64,000 bases of DNA from Streptomyces sp. MMG1533 (GTDB lineage Bacteria; Actinomycetota; Actinomycetes; Streptomycetales; Streptomycetaceae). The translations under genes were made by a program, and so were the position numbers. Positions 1 through 9,060 of the stretch are shown here, in pieces. Within the stretch, counting starts at the first letter, position 1, and each line of letters opens with the position of its first letter. The stretch is from positions 29,540 through 93,539 of the forward strand of contig NZ_LGDG01000216.1 in the NCBI RefSeq assembly GCF_001279775.1, written 5' to 3'. The notes beneath the pieces are model-generated. The model saw only the letters and a list, made by a program, of their open reading frames with translations, searched no databases and had not been told where the DNA came from.

Positions 1-164
1 TCGGCGGCCTGCTCGCCGTACGCGATCATCTCGCGCGGCATGCGGTGTGCGGAGACGACGTCGACCTCGTAGTCGATCTCGAACTCGTCGAGGGCCTGGG
101 CCGCGGCCTCCATGACGGGCCAGTCGGAGTCCGAACCCATCACGATGCCAACAACGGGGCTCAT
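1..164 (-). CDS. purE: PurE, N5-carboxyaminoimidazole ribonucleotide mutase (N-terminal part; cut by window edge)
   Basis: This is the first 54 codons of PurE, the cytoplasmic mutase that converts N5-CAIR to CAIR in purine synthesis. The protein starts MSPVVGIVMGSDSDWPVM and contains the GSDSDW phosphate-binding motif at about residues 10-15, which is diagnostic of class I PurE. The rest lies beyond position 1. Its ATG overlaps the purK stop codon (ATGA at 161-164), so purK and purE should be translated in a coupled way as purK-purE. PurK makes the N5-CAIR that PurE consumes. The identification is confident despite truncation because of the motif and the partner gene. Confidence 0.96.
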   Translation of the reverse strand, partial: MSPVVGIVMGSDSDWPVMEAAAQALDEFEIDYEVDVVSAHRMPREMIAYGEQAA

Positions 165-1300
165 TCGGTGATCGTGCCTCTCAGGTAGCCGGCAGCGTGA
201 CGGGCGCGCTCCAGCACGTCGTCCAGGTCGTCGCCGTAGGTGTTGACGTGGCCGACCTTGCGGCCGGGCTTCACGTCCTTGCCGTACATGTGGATCTTCA
301 GCTGGGGGTCGCGGGCCATGCAGTGCAGGTACGCGGAGTACATGTCCGGGTAGTCGCCGCCGAGGACGTTGACCATGACCGTCCACCTGGTGCGCGGGCG
401 CGGGTCGCCGAGGGGGAGGTCCAGCACGGCCCGTACGTGGTTGGCGAACTGGCTGGTGATCGCGCCGTCCATCGACCAGTGGCCCGAGTTGTGCGGGCGC
501 ATCGCGAGCTCGTTGACGAGGATGCGGCCGTCGCGGGTCTGGAACAGCTCGACGGCGAGGTGACCGACGACGTCCAGCTCCTTGGCGATCGACAGGGCCA
601 TCTGCTCGGCCTTCAGTGCCAGCGCCTCGTCGAGGTCGGGGGCGGGCGCGATGACGGTGTCGCAGACGCCGTTCACCTGCTGTGACTCGACGACCGGGTA
701 GGCGACGGCCTGGCCGTGCGGCGACCGTACGACGTTCGCGGCCAGCTCCCTCACGAAGTCGACCTTCTCCTCGGCGAGGACGGGAACGCCCGCGCGGAAG
801 GGGTCCTCGGCCTCCGCCACGGTGTCGACGACCCACACGCCCTTGCCGTCGTAGCCGCCACGGACGGTCTTGAGGACGACGGGGAAGCCGTCGCCCTCCT
901 CCGCGAAGGCGGCCACGTCGGCCGGGTCGCTCACGATCCGGTGCCGTGGGCACGGCACCCCGATCGCGTCGAGCTTCGCCCGCATCACGCCCTTGTCCTG
1001 GGCGTGCACGAGCGCGTCGGGGCCCGGGCGGACGGGGATGCCGTCCGCCTCCAGAGCCCTGAGGTGCTCGGTGGGGACGTGTTCGTGATCGAAGGTGATC
1101 ACGTCACAGCCCCGCGCGAACTCGCGCAGCGTGTCGAGGTCGCGATAGTCGCCGACGACGACATCGCTCACGACCTGCGCCGCGGAATCCTGGGGAGTGT
1201 CACTGAGGAGCTTGAACCTGATGCCGAGCGGGATGCCTGCCTCGTGTGTCATACGAGCGAGCTGACCGCCGCCGACCATGCCGACTACCGGGAACGTCAC
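161..1300 (-). CDS. purK: PurK, N5-carboxyaminoimidazole ribonucleotide synthetase
   Basis: This 379-aa ATP-grasp enzyme carboxylates aminoimidazole ribonucleotide with ATP and bicarbonate to give N5-CAIR. The N-terminus MTFPVVGMVGGGQLARM has the GGGQLARM pre-ATP-grasp signature of PurK. A glycine-rich VLKTVRGGYDGKGV loop (about residues 142-155) binds ATP, and ELAMRPHNSGHWSMDGA (about 263-279) is the conserved active-site segment. Length is normal for the family. Translation starts at GTG (1298-1300). The stop overlaps the purE start, giving a purK-purE operon. The divergent GtrA gene lies 152 bp away, so the intervening stretch holds both promoters. Confidence 0.98.
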   Translation of the reverse strand: MTFPVVGMVGGGQLARMTHEAGIPLGIRFKLLSDTPQDSAAQVVSDVVVGDYRDLDTLREFARGCDVITFDHEHVPTEHLRALEADGIPVRPGPDALVHAQDKGVMRAKLDAIGVPCPRHRIVSDPADVAAFAEEGDGFPVVLKTVRGGYDGKGVWVVDTVAEAEDPFRAGVPVLAEEKVDFVRELAANVVRSPHGQAVAYPVVESQQVNGVCDTVIAPAPDLDEALALKAEQMALSIAKELDVVGHLAVELFQTRDGRILVNELAMRPHNSGHWSMDGAITSQFANHVRAVLDLPLGDPRPRTRWTVMVNVLGGDYPDMYSAYLHCMARDPQLKIHMYGKDVKPGRKVGHVNTYGDDLDDVLERARHAAGYLRGTITE

Positions 1301-1452
1301 GCCCCTAGGGTATCGGCCACGCCGCAGTGGCCTGTTTCACCGTCCACGGGCAGTTCCTTTGCCCGGCTATGAGCTCGTCCACAGGCGATCACGAAGGGGG
1401 GTGGTTAGCATGGCTGGGTTGACGAATCCGACAGACGGGGGCCTGGACAGCC

Positions 1453-2001
1453 ATGGAAAGTGGTTTCTCGGGGTCCCGTACGGCGCCCCCGGCGCCCCGC
1501 AGTGCGGCGCGACAGCGCGTCGACCGGCTTGTGCGCGAGGTCGCCAAGTTCGGTGCGGTGGGCGGGGCGGGGGTCCTGGTCAATCTCCTCGTGTTCAACC
1601 TGGTGCGGCACACCACCGACCTCCAGGTCGTGCGGGCCAGTGTCATAGCGACGGTCGTGGCGATCGTCTTCAACTACGTCGGGTTCCGCTACTTCGCCTA
1701 CCGTGACCGCGACAAGACCGGCCGCACCAAGGAACTCACCTTGTTCCTGCTGTTCAGCCTGGTCGGGCTGGTCATCGAGAACGGCCTGCTCTACGTGGCG
1801 ACGTACGGCTTCGACTGGGACAGCCCGCTGCAGAGCAACATCTTCAAGTTCGTCGGCATCGGCATCGCCACGCTCTTCCGCTTCTGGTCGTACCGCACCT
1901 GGGTGTTCCGCACACTTCCGGCCAAGGAAGCGCTGGCCGACGCGGAGTCGATTCTGGCCACGGCGGCGAAGAAGCCGCGCTCCAGGCAGCGCGTGCCGTA
2001 G
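1453..2001 (+). CDS. GtrA-family integral membrane protein
   Basis: This 182-aa protein has four predicted membrane helices and the GtrA/DPMS-like layout. The family's typical members flip or help move polyprenyl-linked sugars for surface glycan or teichoic-acid decoration. The EVAKFGAVGGAGVLVNLLVFN segment (about residues 29-49) and the VFNYVGFRYFAYRD motif (about 72-85) match the family, as does WSYRTWVF near the C-terminal helix. The N-terminus is Ser/Pro/Arg-rich and cytoplasmic. It is monocistronic between divergent purK and the convergent sensor kinase. The exact substrate cannot be read from sequence, and no glycosyltransferase is adjacent. Confidence 0.85.
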   Translation: MESGFSGSRTAPPAPRSAARQRVDRLVREVAKFGAVGGAGVLVNLLVFNLVRHTTDLQVVRASVIATVVAIVFNYVGFRYFAYRDRDKTGRTKELTLFLLFSLVGLVIENGLLYVATYGFDWDSPLQSNIFKFVGIGIATLFRFWSYRTWVFRTLPAKEALADAESILATAAKKPRSRQRVP

Positions 2002-2038
2002 GCCTGCCTGTCCCAGGGGTCTGCCCCGGCCGCGTGTC

Positions 2039-3313
2039 CTAGCGGACCGTCGGCTCCTCGTCCGGCATTGACGACTTCCGCAGCGGCGTACGCGACAGGA
2101 ACAGTCCGAACACCGGCGGCTGGGTCTGGAGCATCTCCAGGCGGCCCCCGTCGGCCTCCGCGAGGTCCCGGGCGACCGCGAGGCCGATGCCCGTGGAGTT
2201 GCGGCCGCTGATCGCGCGCTCGAAGATGCGGGCGCCCAGGTCGGCGGGGACACCCGGTCCCTCGTCGGTGACCTCGATGACCGCCTGGTTGCCGGTGACC
2301 CGGGTGCGCAGCGCGACCGTGCCGCCACCGTGCATCAGGGAGTTCTCGATCAGCGCGGCCAGCACCTGTGCGACCGCCCCCGGCGTACCGACCGCCCGAA
2401 GGTGCCGCTTGCCGGAGCTGACGATGGCACGGCCGACACCGCGGTAGGCGGGCCGCCACTCGGCGAGCTGCTGCTGGATGACCTCGTCGAGGTCGAAGGT
2501 GACGGCGGAACCGGTGCGCGGGTCACGGGAGTTCGTGAGCAGCCGCTCGACCACGTCCGTGAGGCGCTCGACCTGCGTGAGCGCGATGGTGGCCTCGTCC
2601 TTCACCGTGTCCGGGTCGTCGGTGAGGGTGATCTCCTCCAGGCGCATCGACAGCGCGGTCAGCGGCGTACGCAGCTGGTGGGAGGCGTCGGCGGCCAGTC
2701 GGCGTTCCGCCGTCAGCATCCGCGCGATGCGCTCGGCGGAGGAGTCGAGGACGTCGGCGACCCGGTCCAGCTCGGGGACGCCGTACCGCTTGTGGCGGGG
2801 GCGCGGGTCGCCCGACCCGAGGCGTTCGGCGGTCTCCGCGAGGTCGGTGAGCGGCGAGGCGAGCTTGTTGGCCTGGCGGATCGCCAGCACCACCGCGGCG
2901 ATCACCGCGAGCAGCGCCACGAGCCCGATGATCAGCAGCGTACGGCCGACCTCCCGGGTCACCGACGACCGCGGCTCCTGGACGACGACGGTCTCGCCCT
3001 CCTCGCCCTCGGCCTCCCCCCGGATGACGTCACCGGTGGGCTGGTTGCCGACCTCGATGACCGGCTCCCCCGGAATCCGGATCACGGCATAGCGGTCCGC
3101 CGTGATCTGGTCCTTGAGAACCTCGGCATCGACGCTCCCGGCGCCGAGCAGCCTGCTGTCCACGATGCTGGCCAGCCGGGCCGCCTCCAGCTCCACCCGT
3201 TCCTGGGCGCTGTTGCTGATGGTGCGGGTCTCGACGATGACGAGGGACACCCCGAAAACCGCGATGACCACGAGCACGACGGCGAGGGTGGACTGGATCA
3301 GACGGCGGCGCAT
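2039..3313 (-). CDS. Two-component sensor histidine kinase, HAMP-HisKA-HATPase
   Basis: This 424-aa membrane kinase probably pairs with the OmpR-type regulator 40 bp upstream. It has transmembrane helices at about residues 8-28 and 124-145 flanking a short 95-residue extracytoplasmic domain, then a HAMP linker. The phosphoacceptor His212 lies in ASHQLRTPLTALS. The C-terminal ATPase has an N-box (ENSLMHGG) and G-boxes (DEGPGVP and GIGLAVARDLAEADGG). The Gly-rich segments look intact, so it should be active. The sensed signal is unknown; the small sensor domain, with an acidic stretch near residue 100, has no recognisable fold. Confidence 0.95.
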   Translation of the reverse strand: MRRRLIQSTLAVVLVVIAVFGVSLVIVETRTISNSAQERVELEAARLASIVDSRLLGAGSVDAEVLKDQITADRYAVIRIPGEPVIEVGNQPTGDVIRGEAEGEEGETVVVQEPRSSVTREVGRTLLIIGLVALLAVIAAVVLAIRQANKLASPLTDLAETAERLGSGDPRPRHKRYGVPELDRVADVLDSSAERIARMLTAERRLAADASHQLRTPLTALSMRLEEITLTDDPDTVKDEATIALTQVERLTDVVERLLTNSRDPRTGSAVTFDLDEVIQQQLAEWRPAYRGVGRAIVSSGKRHLRAVGTPGAVAQVLAALIENSLMHGGGTVALRTRVTGNQAVIEVTDEGPGVPADLGARIFERAISGRNSTGIGLAVARDLAEADGGRLEMLQTQPPVFGLFLSRTPLRKSSMPDEEPTVR

Positions 3314-3353
3314 GTCCTCTTACCTGTTCGACGCCTGCCGGGCGGGTGCGGGC

Positions 3354-4031
<678 letters not shown>

Positions 4032-4345
4032 GAGGTGATGGTAGACCGCCCGTGACCAGTGCTGGGGTGTGATCGGCGGTGAGTGATTCTTACCTTTGGG
4101 CGTACTGGCACGAACCTCTGTGTGTGGGGTGTGAACTGTGTAGGGACCTTCGAAAAGGTGTGTACGGTTCCCCTGTCACCTGTGATTCGGGTCTCAAGTC
4201 CTTCCATTTCAGGCAGTGTCCTGACGTATGGTGAATGGGCGCCTGCAGCACCGTGGGGACCTTTGGCGAGGATTTGACGCTGAAGGTCTCTTTTGCGTGT
4301 ACCCCCACCCCATACCGGGCGCGTCCCGAGCAGCAAGGAACGACC
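4032..4345. other. Intergenic region between response regulator and POT transporter
   Basis: This 314-bp divergent promoter region is richer in A/T than its neighbours. It should contain the promoter of the two-component operon (leftward) and of the transporter (rightward). I see no terminator-like hairpin, tRNA or riboswitch that I recognise, and no convincing -35/-10 pair. Confidence 0.5.
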
Positions 4346-5842
4346 ATGGCGTCCAGCCTGACGAAGGACTCGGTGACTCCGGGCACCCCCGGTTCCGAGA
4401 CCTCCTTCTTCGGCCACCCCCGCGGACTGGCCACTCTCTTCATGACCGAGATGTGGGAGCGATTCTCCTACTACGGCATGAGGGCCCTTCTCCCGCTGTA
4501 CCTGGTCGCCCCGGGCGGCCTGCACCTGAACGCGGCGACGGCGACGGCGATCTACTCCGTGTACGTGTCGCTGGTGTACCTGCTCGCCATGCCGGGCGGC
4601 TGGTTCGGCGACCGCGTCTGGGGTCCGCGCAAGACCGTCGCCGTCGCCGGCGCGGTCATCATGCTCGGCCACCTCACGCTGGCCCTGCCGTCGTCCGGGA
4701 CGTTCTACGCCGGCCTCGGCCTGGTCGCGATCGGCTCGGGCCTGCTGAAGGCCAACATCTCGACGATGGTCGGCCACCTGTACTCCGGCCCGGACGACCC
4801 GCGCCGTGACGGTGGCTTCACCGTCTTCTACATGGGCATCAACCTCGGTGCGTTCGCGGCGCCGCTGATCATCGGCACCATCGGCGAGAACGTCAACTGG
4901 CACCTGGGCTTCGCGCTCGCCGCGCTCGGCATGGCGCTGGGACTCGTGCAGTTCCTCATCGGCAGCCGCCACCTGGCGGAGCGCTCCAGCGTCGTCCCCA
5001 CGCCGCTGTCCGCCGAGGAGAAGTCCTCGACGCTGCGCAAGGCCGCGATCTGGGCCGGCATCGCCGTCGTCTTCTACGCGATCGTCGGCTTCACCGGCCA
5101 CTACACGCTGAACTGGATCCTGGTCCCGCTGACCCTGCTCGGAGTGATCATCCCGGTGATGGTCCTCACCCGCATCAAGCGCGACAGGGACCTGGACCGC
5201 ACCGAGCAGAAGTCGATGTCCGCGTACATCTGGTTCTTCGTGGCCGCGGCCGTGTTCTGGATGATCTACGACCAGGGCGGCTCGACCCTGTCGATCTTCG
5301 CCGACTCCTCCGCCGAGAACACCGTCTTCGGCTGGGAGTTCCCGGTCTCCTGGTACCAGTCGGTCAACCCGGTCCTGATCATGGCGCTGGCCCCGGTCTT
5401 CGCCTGGTTCTGGCTCGCGCTGAACCGGCGCGGCAAGGAGCCGAGCACGATCGTGAAGTTCTCCTCGGGTCTGGTCCTGGTCGGCGCGTCCTTCTTCCTC
5501 TTCCTGGCCCCGCTGTCGATCGCCGAGGGCGGTCACAAGGCGGCCGCGATGTGGCTGGTGGCGATCTACTTCGTCCAGACCGTCGGCGAGCTGCTGCTCT
5601 CCCCGGTCGGCCTGTCGGTCACCACGAAGATGGCTCCCGCCAAGTACGCCTCCCAGATGATGGGCGTCTGGTTCCTCGCCGTCACCGCCGGCGACGCCAC
5701 GACCGGCCTCCTCTCCATCGCCGGCGTCGACCTCAACAAGACCGGCGTCGTGGCCCTGGAGGCCACCCTCGCCGTGATCGCCGGTGCGGCGGTCTGGATG
5801 TACCGCAACAGGGTCAAGGAGCTCATGGGCAGCGTCCGCTAG
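4346..5842 (+). CDS. Proton-dependent oligopeptide transporter (POT/PTR family, MFS)
   Basis: This 498-aa protein is a 12-14 helix proton symporter for di- and tripeptides. The POT signature is clear: GHPRGLATLFMTEMWERFSYYG at the start of helix 1, containing the ExxERFxYYG proton/substrate motif, and a second PTR-type motif near FYMGINLGAF. The frame stays open further upstream, but the ATG at 4346 follows an AAGGAA ribosome site and begins just before the conserved first helix, so I use it. A strong hairpin terminator follows the stop, so the gene is monocistronic. Confidence 0.96.
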   Translation: MASSLTKDSVTPGTPGSETSFFGHPRGLATLFMTEMWERFSYYGMRALLPLYLVAPGGLHLNAATATAIYSVYVSLVYLLAMPGGWFGDRVWGPRKTVAVAGAVIMLGHLTLALPSSGTFYAGLGLVAIGSGLLKANISTMVGHLYSGPDDPRRDGGFTVFYMGINLGAFAAPLIIGTIGENVNWHLGFALAALGMALGLVQFLIGSRHLAERSSVVPTPLSAEEKSSTLRKAAIWAGIAVVFYAIVGFTGHYTLNWILVPLTLLGVIIPVMVLTRIKRDRDLDRTEQKSMSAYIWFFVAAAVFWMIYDQGGSTLSIFADSSAENTVFGWEFPVSWYQSVNPVLIMALAPVFAWFWLALNRRGKEPSTIVKFSSGLVLVGASFFLFLAPLSIAEGGHKAAAMWLVAIYFVQTVGELLLSPVGLSVTTKMAPAKYASQMMGVWFLAVTAGDATTGLLSIAGVDLNKTGVVALEATLAVIAGAAVWMYRNRVKELMGSVR

Positions 5843-5869
5843 AGACCTGACCGACCCGGCCTTGCCGAC

Positions 5870-5914
5870 GGAGGGCCGCCGCACCACACGGTGCGGCGGC
5901 CCTCCGGGTTTTAG
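5870..5914 (+). terminator. Rho-independent terminator after the peptide transporter
   Basis: A perfect 16-bp inverted repeat (5870-5885 with 5890-5905) with a 4-nt ACAC loop is followed by GGGTTTT. It sits 28 bp after the transporter stop and ends that transcript before the next gene. Confidence 0.93.
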
Positions 5915-6024
5915 ACGCATCGGTACATAAAAATGAGAACGCCAATTGCGGCGGGCGCTCAACACCGTTACCGTCTGGGAATTCGACCCAAGGCCCGCAC
6001 GCCGGGTCCACCTCAGGAGATGTC

Positions 6025-7494
6025 ATGGACATGAAATACAGGTGGCCGAGAAAGGTCCGCCAGGGCCTGTTAACCGCGGCCACGCTGACCTTCTCGCTGC
6101 TGCTCGGAACCACTTCGGCGGTCGCCGCGCCCGCAGCGGCGAGCCCCACCGTCACCGGTCCGGTGACCGGCGGAAACGGCGCCGTCGTGTTGCAGGGAAC
6201 GACGTTCGGCCTCGGCAGCGTGGGATACACGCAATCCGAGTTCCTCCTGTCCGGAAACGCCGCGTCCTACGTACCGGAAGCGCCCCTCGACTCCGACGGG
6301 CGCTGGCAGGTGACCCCCGCGAGCACCGCGCCGTACACCACCCGGCTCGTCGTGAACCGGCCGGTCGATCCGGCCCGCTTCAACGGAACCGTCGTCGTGG
6401 AATGGCTGAACGTCTCCGCCGGCCTCGACGCGGCACCGGAGTGGATCTACGCCCACAACGAGCTGATCCGCGAGGGCTACGCCTGGGTCGGCGTATCCGC
6501 GCAGGCCGTCGGGGCGAACGCCACCCGGACCACGGATCCGGTGCGTTACGCGGCCCTGTCCCACCCCGGCGACAGCTACTCCTACGACATCTACTCGCAG
6601 GCCGGCCAGGCCGTACGGGACTCCGCCGCCACGGTCCTCGACGGGCTTCGCCCACGCACCGTGCTGGCCAATGGCGAGTCGCAGTCAGCGTTCCGCCTCA
6701 CCACGTACATCAACGCGATCCATCCCCTGGTGTCCGTGTACGACGGTTTCCTCGTGCACAGCCGCCGGGACATCGGCGCGCCGCTGTCGCAGGCACCCCA
6801 GGCGGACGTCCCGACTCCGCCGGTCGTCCGGTTCCGCCCTGACCTGGACGCGCCGGTACTCACCGTGCAGACCGAGAACGACGTGATGACCCTCGGTTCC
6901 CTGTCGGCCCGGCAGGCCGACTCGTCCCGCCTCCGGCTCTGGGAGGCGGCCGGCACCGCGCACGCCGACGCCTACATCGGCCTCGGTGCGGGTGACGACG
7001 GCAGCGGGACCGCGGGCCTCCAGGGGCTGAACGCCATGCTGAATCCCCCGACCCGGACCGGCTGCGGCTCGCCGATCAACACCGGCCAGGCGCACTATGT
7101 CCTGGACGCCGCCGAGCACGCGTTGAACCGATGGGCCACCACCGGTGTCGCCCCGGCCAAGGCACCCCGGCTGCAGGTGGGCACCTCCGGTTCCGCACCC
7201 GTCTTCGTCCTCGATGCCCACGGCAACGTCAAGGGCGGCCTCCGCACACCGGCGGTCGACGTGCCGGTAGCCACTCTGTCCGGCCTCGGGCAGTCCGGGG
7301 CGTCGTTCTGCTTCCTGTTCGGCACGACCACCCCCTTCGGCGCCGAGAAGCTGGCGACTCTGTATCCCAGCCATGCCGCGTTCGTCGCGAAGTGGTCGGC
7401 GAGCACCGCTCAGGGTGCCGCCGCGGGATTCATCCGCCCGGCCGACGCGGCCGAGCTGGTCAGGGCAGCCGCCGACTCCGGCATCGGCGGCTGA
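6025..7494 (+). CDS. Secreted alpha/beta-hydrolase-domain protein with a TTA codon
   Basis: This 489-aa exported protein has a signal peptide (positively charged MDMKYRWPRKVR, hydrophobic core, AVAAPAAA cleavage region near residue 38). The rest matches the 'alpha/beta hydrolase domain-containing' family of secreted actinobacterial proteins. NGTVVVEWLNVSAG, GESQSAFRLTTYINAIHP (a likely nucleophile elbow, Gly-Glu-Ser-Gln-Ser) and the histidine in AGTAHADAYIG are candidate catalytic segments. The substrate is unknown. Leu16 is encoded by TTA (6070-6072), the only in-frame TTA I found in the window, so translation should depend on bldA tRNA. The start has an AGGAGAT ribosome site at about 6015-6021. 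Confidence 0.85.
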   Translation: MDMKYRWPRKVRQGLLTAATLTFSLLLGTTSAVAAPAAASPTVTGPVTGGNGAVVLQGTTFGLGSVGYTQSEFLLSGNAASYVPEAPLDSDGRWQVTPASTAPYTTRLVVNRPVDPARFNGTVVVEWLNVSAGLDAAPEWIYAHNELIREGYAWVGVSAQAVGANATRTTDPVRYAALSHPGDSYSYDIYSQAGQAVRDSAATVLDGLRPRTVLANGESQSAFRLTTYINAIHPLVSVYDGFLVHSRRDIGAPLSQAPQADVPTPPVVRFRPDLDAPVLTVQTENDVMTLGSLSARQADSSRLRLWEAAGTAHADAYIGLGAGDDGSGTAGLQGLNAMLNPPTRTGCGSPINTGQAHYVLDAAEHALNRWATTGVAPAKAPRLQVGTSGSAPVFVLDAHGNVKGGLRTPAVDVPVATLSGLGQSGASFCFLFGTTTPFGAEKLATLYPSHAAFVAKWSASTAQGAAAGFIRPADAAELVRAAADSGIGG

Positions 7495-7520
7495 CCCCGC
7501 CCCCGCCCGCCGACCCCGAT

Positions 7521-7560
7521 GGGCCGCACCGCATGCTCGACCGTGCGGTGCGGCCCGTTC
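7521..7560 (+). terminator. Terminator after the secreted hydrolase
   Basis: A perfect 13-bp inverted repeat (7521-7533 and 7544-7556) with a 10-nt loop starts 26 bp after the hydrolase stop. It is followed by GTTCTCTC, a weak T-containing tail. Confidence 0.85.
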
Positions 7561-7589
7561 TCTCGCGCGGAGGCGGGTGTGCGGACCGC

Positions 7590-7710
7590 CTCGGACAGAC
7601 CCCGGGCAGACCCCGGGCAGACCCCGGGCAGACCCCGGGCAGACCCCGGGCAGACCTCGGACAGACCCCGGACAGACCCCGGACAGCCTCGGACGGACCT
7701 CGGGCAGAGA
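7590..7710. repeat. 11-bp tandem repeat CAGACCCCGGG and variants
   Basis: About ten head-to-tail copies of an 11-bp unit lie here. The first copies are near-identical CAGACCCCGGG; the right-hand copies drift to CAGACCTCGGA and CAGACCCCGGA. The array lies between the hydrolase terminator and the convergent sortase-signal gene that ends at 7732, and encodes no supported protein. Confidence 0.9.
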
Positions 7711-7731
7711 AGGCGGAGCCGACAGAGCAGC

Positions 7732-9060
7732 TCAGCGCAGGCGCCGCCTCCCCGGCATGAACGTGAACACCGCGCCGCCCAGCAGGATCGCCGTGCCGGC
7801 GACCAGGCCCAGGGCCTTGAGTGCACCGTTGTCCTCGGCGCCGGTCTCGGCCAGGCCGCCGCCCGTCGACGAGCTCGAGCCGCCCGCCGTGCCCGAAGCC
7901 GCGGAACCACCGGCCGCGCCGCTCGCCTGCTGCGTGGTGTCCAGGGTGAGGGAGACCATCGACTCGGTCGGCGTGCAGGTCGTGGTCGTGCCGAGGGCGT
8001 TGATCGTCAGGACACCCGGCGACAGGGTCGACTCGCCCGTGGCGCCCGGCTTGTAGGTACCGGTGAGGTCCGGGATCTCGATCGGGTCGCCGGACTTGAT
8101 GTCCTCGGCGTTCGTGGGGCCCTCCACATGGACGGTGCCCTTGTCGGCGCCGCCGAGGGCCACCTCCATCGACGGCTTGACCGAGCCCTTGGGGATGTCG
8201 GCCGGGCTGTCCATCACCGACTTCTTGAACTGGACGGTGAGGTCGTAGCTCCCGCCGTTCTTCTTGGCGTCGATCTGCACCGGCGAGGTCGCGTCCTTGT
8301 CCCCGATGGGCGTCTTGCAGGCGTACGGCACCTGGACCTCCTTGCCGGTGAAGTCCGTCTGGCCGTCACCGCCGCCGGTCCCACCGCCGCCCGTGTCCGT
8401 GCCCTGGCTCTCGGTGGCCGAGGCGCTCGGTGTCGCCGTCGGGGTCGCGGACGCGCTGTCCGTCGGATCCGGCGACTGAGTGGGCGTCGAAGTCCCGTCC
8501 CCCGCCGCCACGTTGATGGTCGCCGCCGGCTGGACGGCCTGAGTCGGCGCGCACTTCGTGTCCGTCGACATGACGTTGATGTCGTACGCGTCCGGCGTCA
8601 GCGTCACCTCCCCCGGCGCCGTCAGCTTCAGCGTGCCCTTCATGTCGGACAGCACCATCTCGCCGCCCTTGGGAATGGCGGGGTTCTCGCGCGGTCCCTG
8701 CATCGCGACGTCGGCGGTCTGCGCACCGGCCGCCTTGAGGGTGCCGGACGGCTGGACGGAGTCGGCCGGCAGGTCGATCAGGTCCGGGTTCTTCGAGGCG
8801 GCCTGCACGAACTTCCACACCACCTCGACCTCGTCGCCGACCGTCGCCGTGGCCGGCGCGGTGATCTCCACCTCGGTGGTGCCGTCGACAGGGGGCAGTC
8901 CGGCGGCCGCGGGCGGCACGCACCGGGTCGCGTACGCCACCTCGGCGGCCTGGGCGGGCACGGCGGCGACGCCGAGCACCAGGGCGACGCCCGCCGCCCC
9001 CGCCCCCACTCTTCGTACACCGAGTACGCCGACCGGTGTGACTCTCCTTCGCATGCTCAC
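7732..9060 (-). CDS. LAETG sortase-anchored surface protein with two DUF6801-like domains
   Basis: This 442-aa exported protein has a signal peptide ending near AQAAEVAYA. Two homologous domains of about 130 residues follow; each begins with a Cys-containing AYATRCV or VPYACKT stretch and ends in TKCAPT or TTCTPT. A Ser/Thr/Asp-rich linker separates them. The C-terminus has the sortase signal LAETG, a hydrophobic helix and RRRLR. Streptomyces class E sortases favour LAXTG signals, so it is likely anchored to peptidoglycan. The GTG start at 9060 overlaps the upstream stop (GTGA) and follows AGGAAGGGA. Function is unknown. The second domain closely matches the LPQTG protein at 11094-11786. Confidence 0.85.
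   Translation of the reverse strand: MSMRRRVTPVGVLGVRRVGAGAAGVALVLGVAAVPAQAAEVAYATRCVPPAAAGLPPVDGTTEVEITAPATATVGDEVEVVWKFVQAASKNPDLIDLPADSVQPSGTLKAAGAQTADVAMQGPRENPAIPKGGEMVLSDMKGTLKLTAPGEVTLTPDAYDINVMSTDTKCAPTQAVQPAATINVAAGDGTSTPTQSPDPTDSASATPTATPSASATESQGTDTGGGGTGGGDGQTDFTGKEVQVPYACKTPIGDKDATSPVQIDAKKNGGSYDLTVQFKKSVMDSPADIPKGSVKPSMEVALGGADKGTVHVEGPTNAEDIKSGDPIEIPDLTGTYKPGATGESTLSPGVLTINALGTTTTCTPTESMVSLTLDTTQQASGAAGGSAASGTAGGSSSSTGGGLAETGAEDNGALKALGLVAGTAILLGGAVFTFMPGRRRLR

Noticed and set aside
716..1372. Long plus-strand frame antisense to purK
   Set aside because: It is a shadow of the GC-rich codon pattern of purK; the translation is Arg/Val/Asp-rich with no family signature and no ribosome site.
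7590..7710. CRISPR array
   Set aside because: The 11-bp units are head-to-tail without unique spacers, and no cas genes are present.
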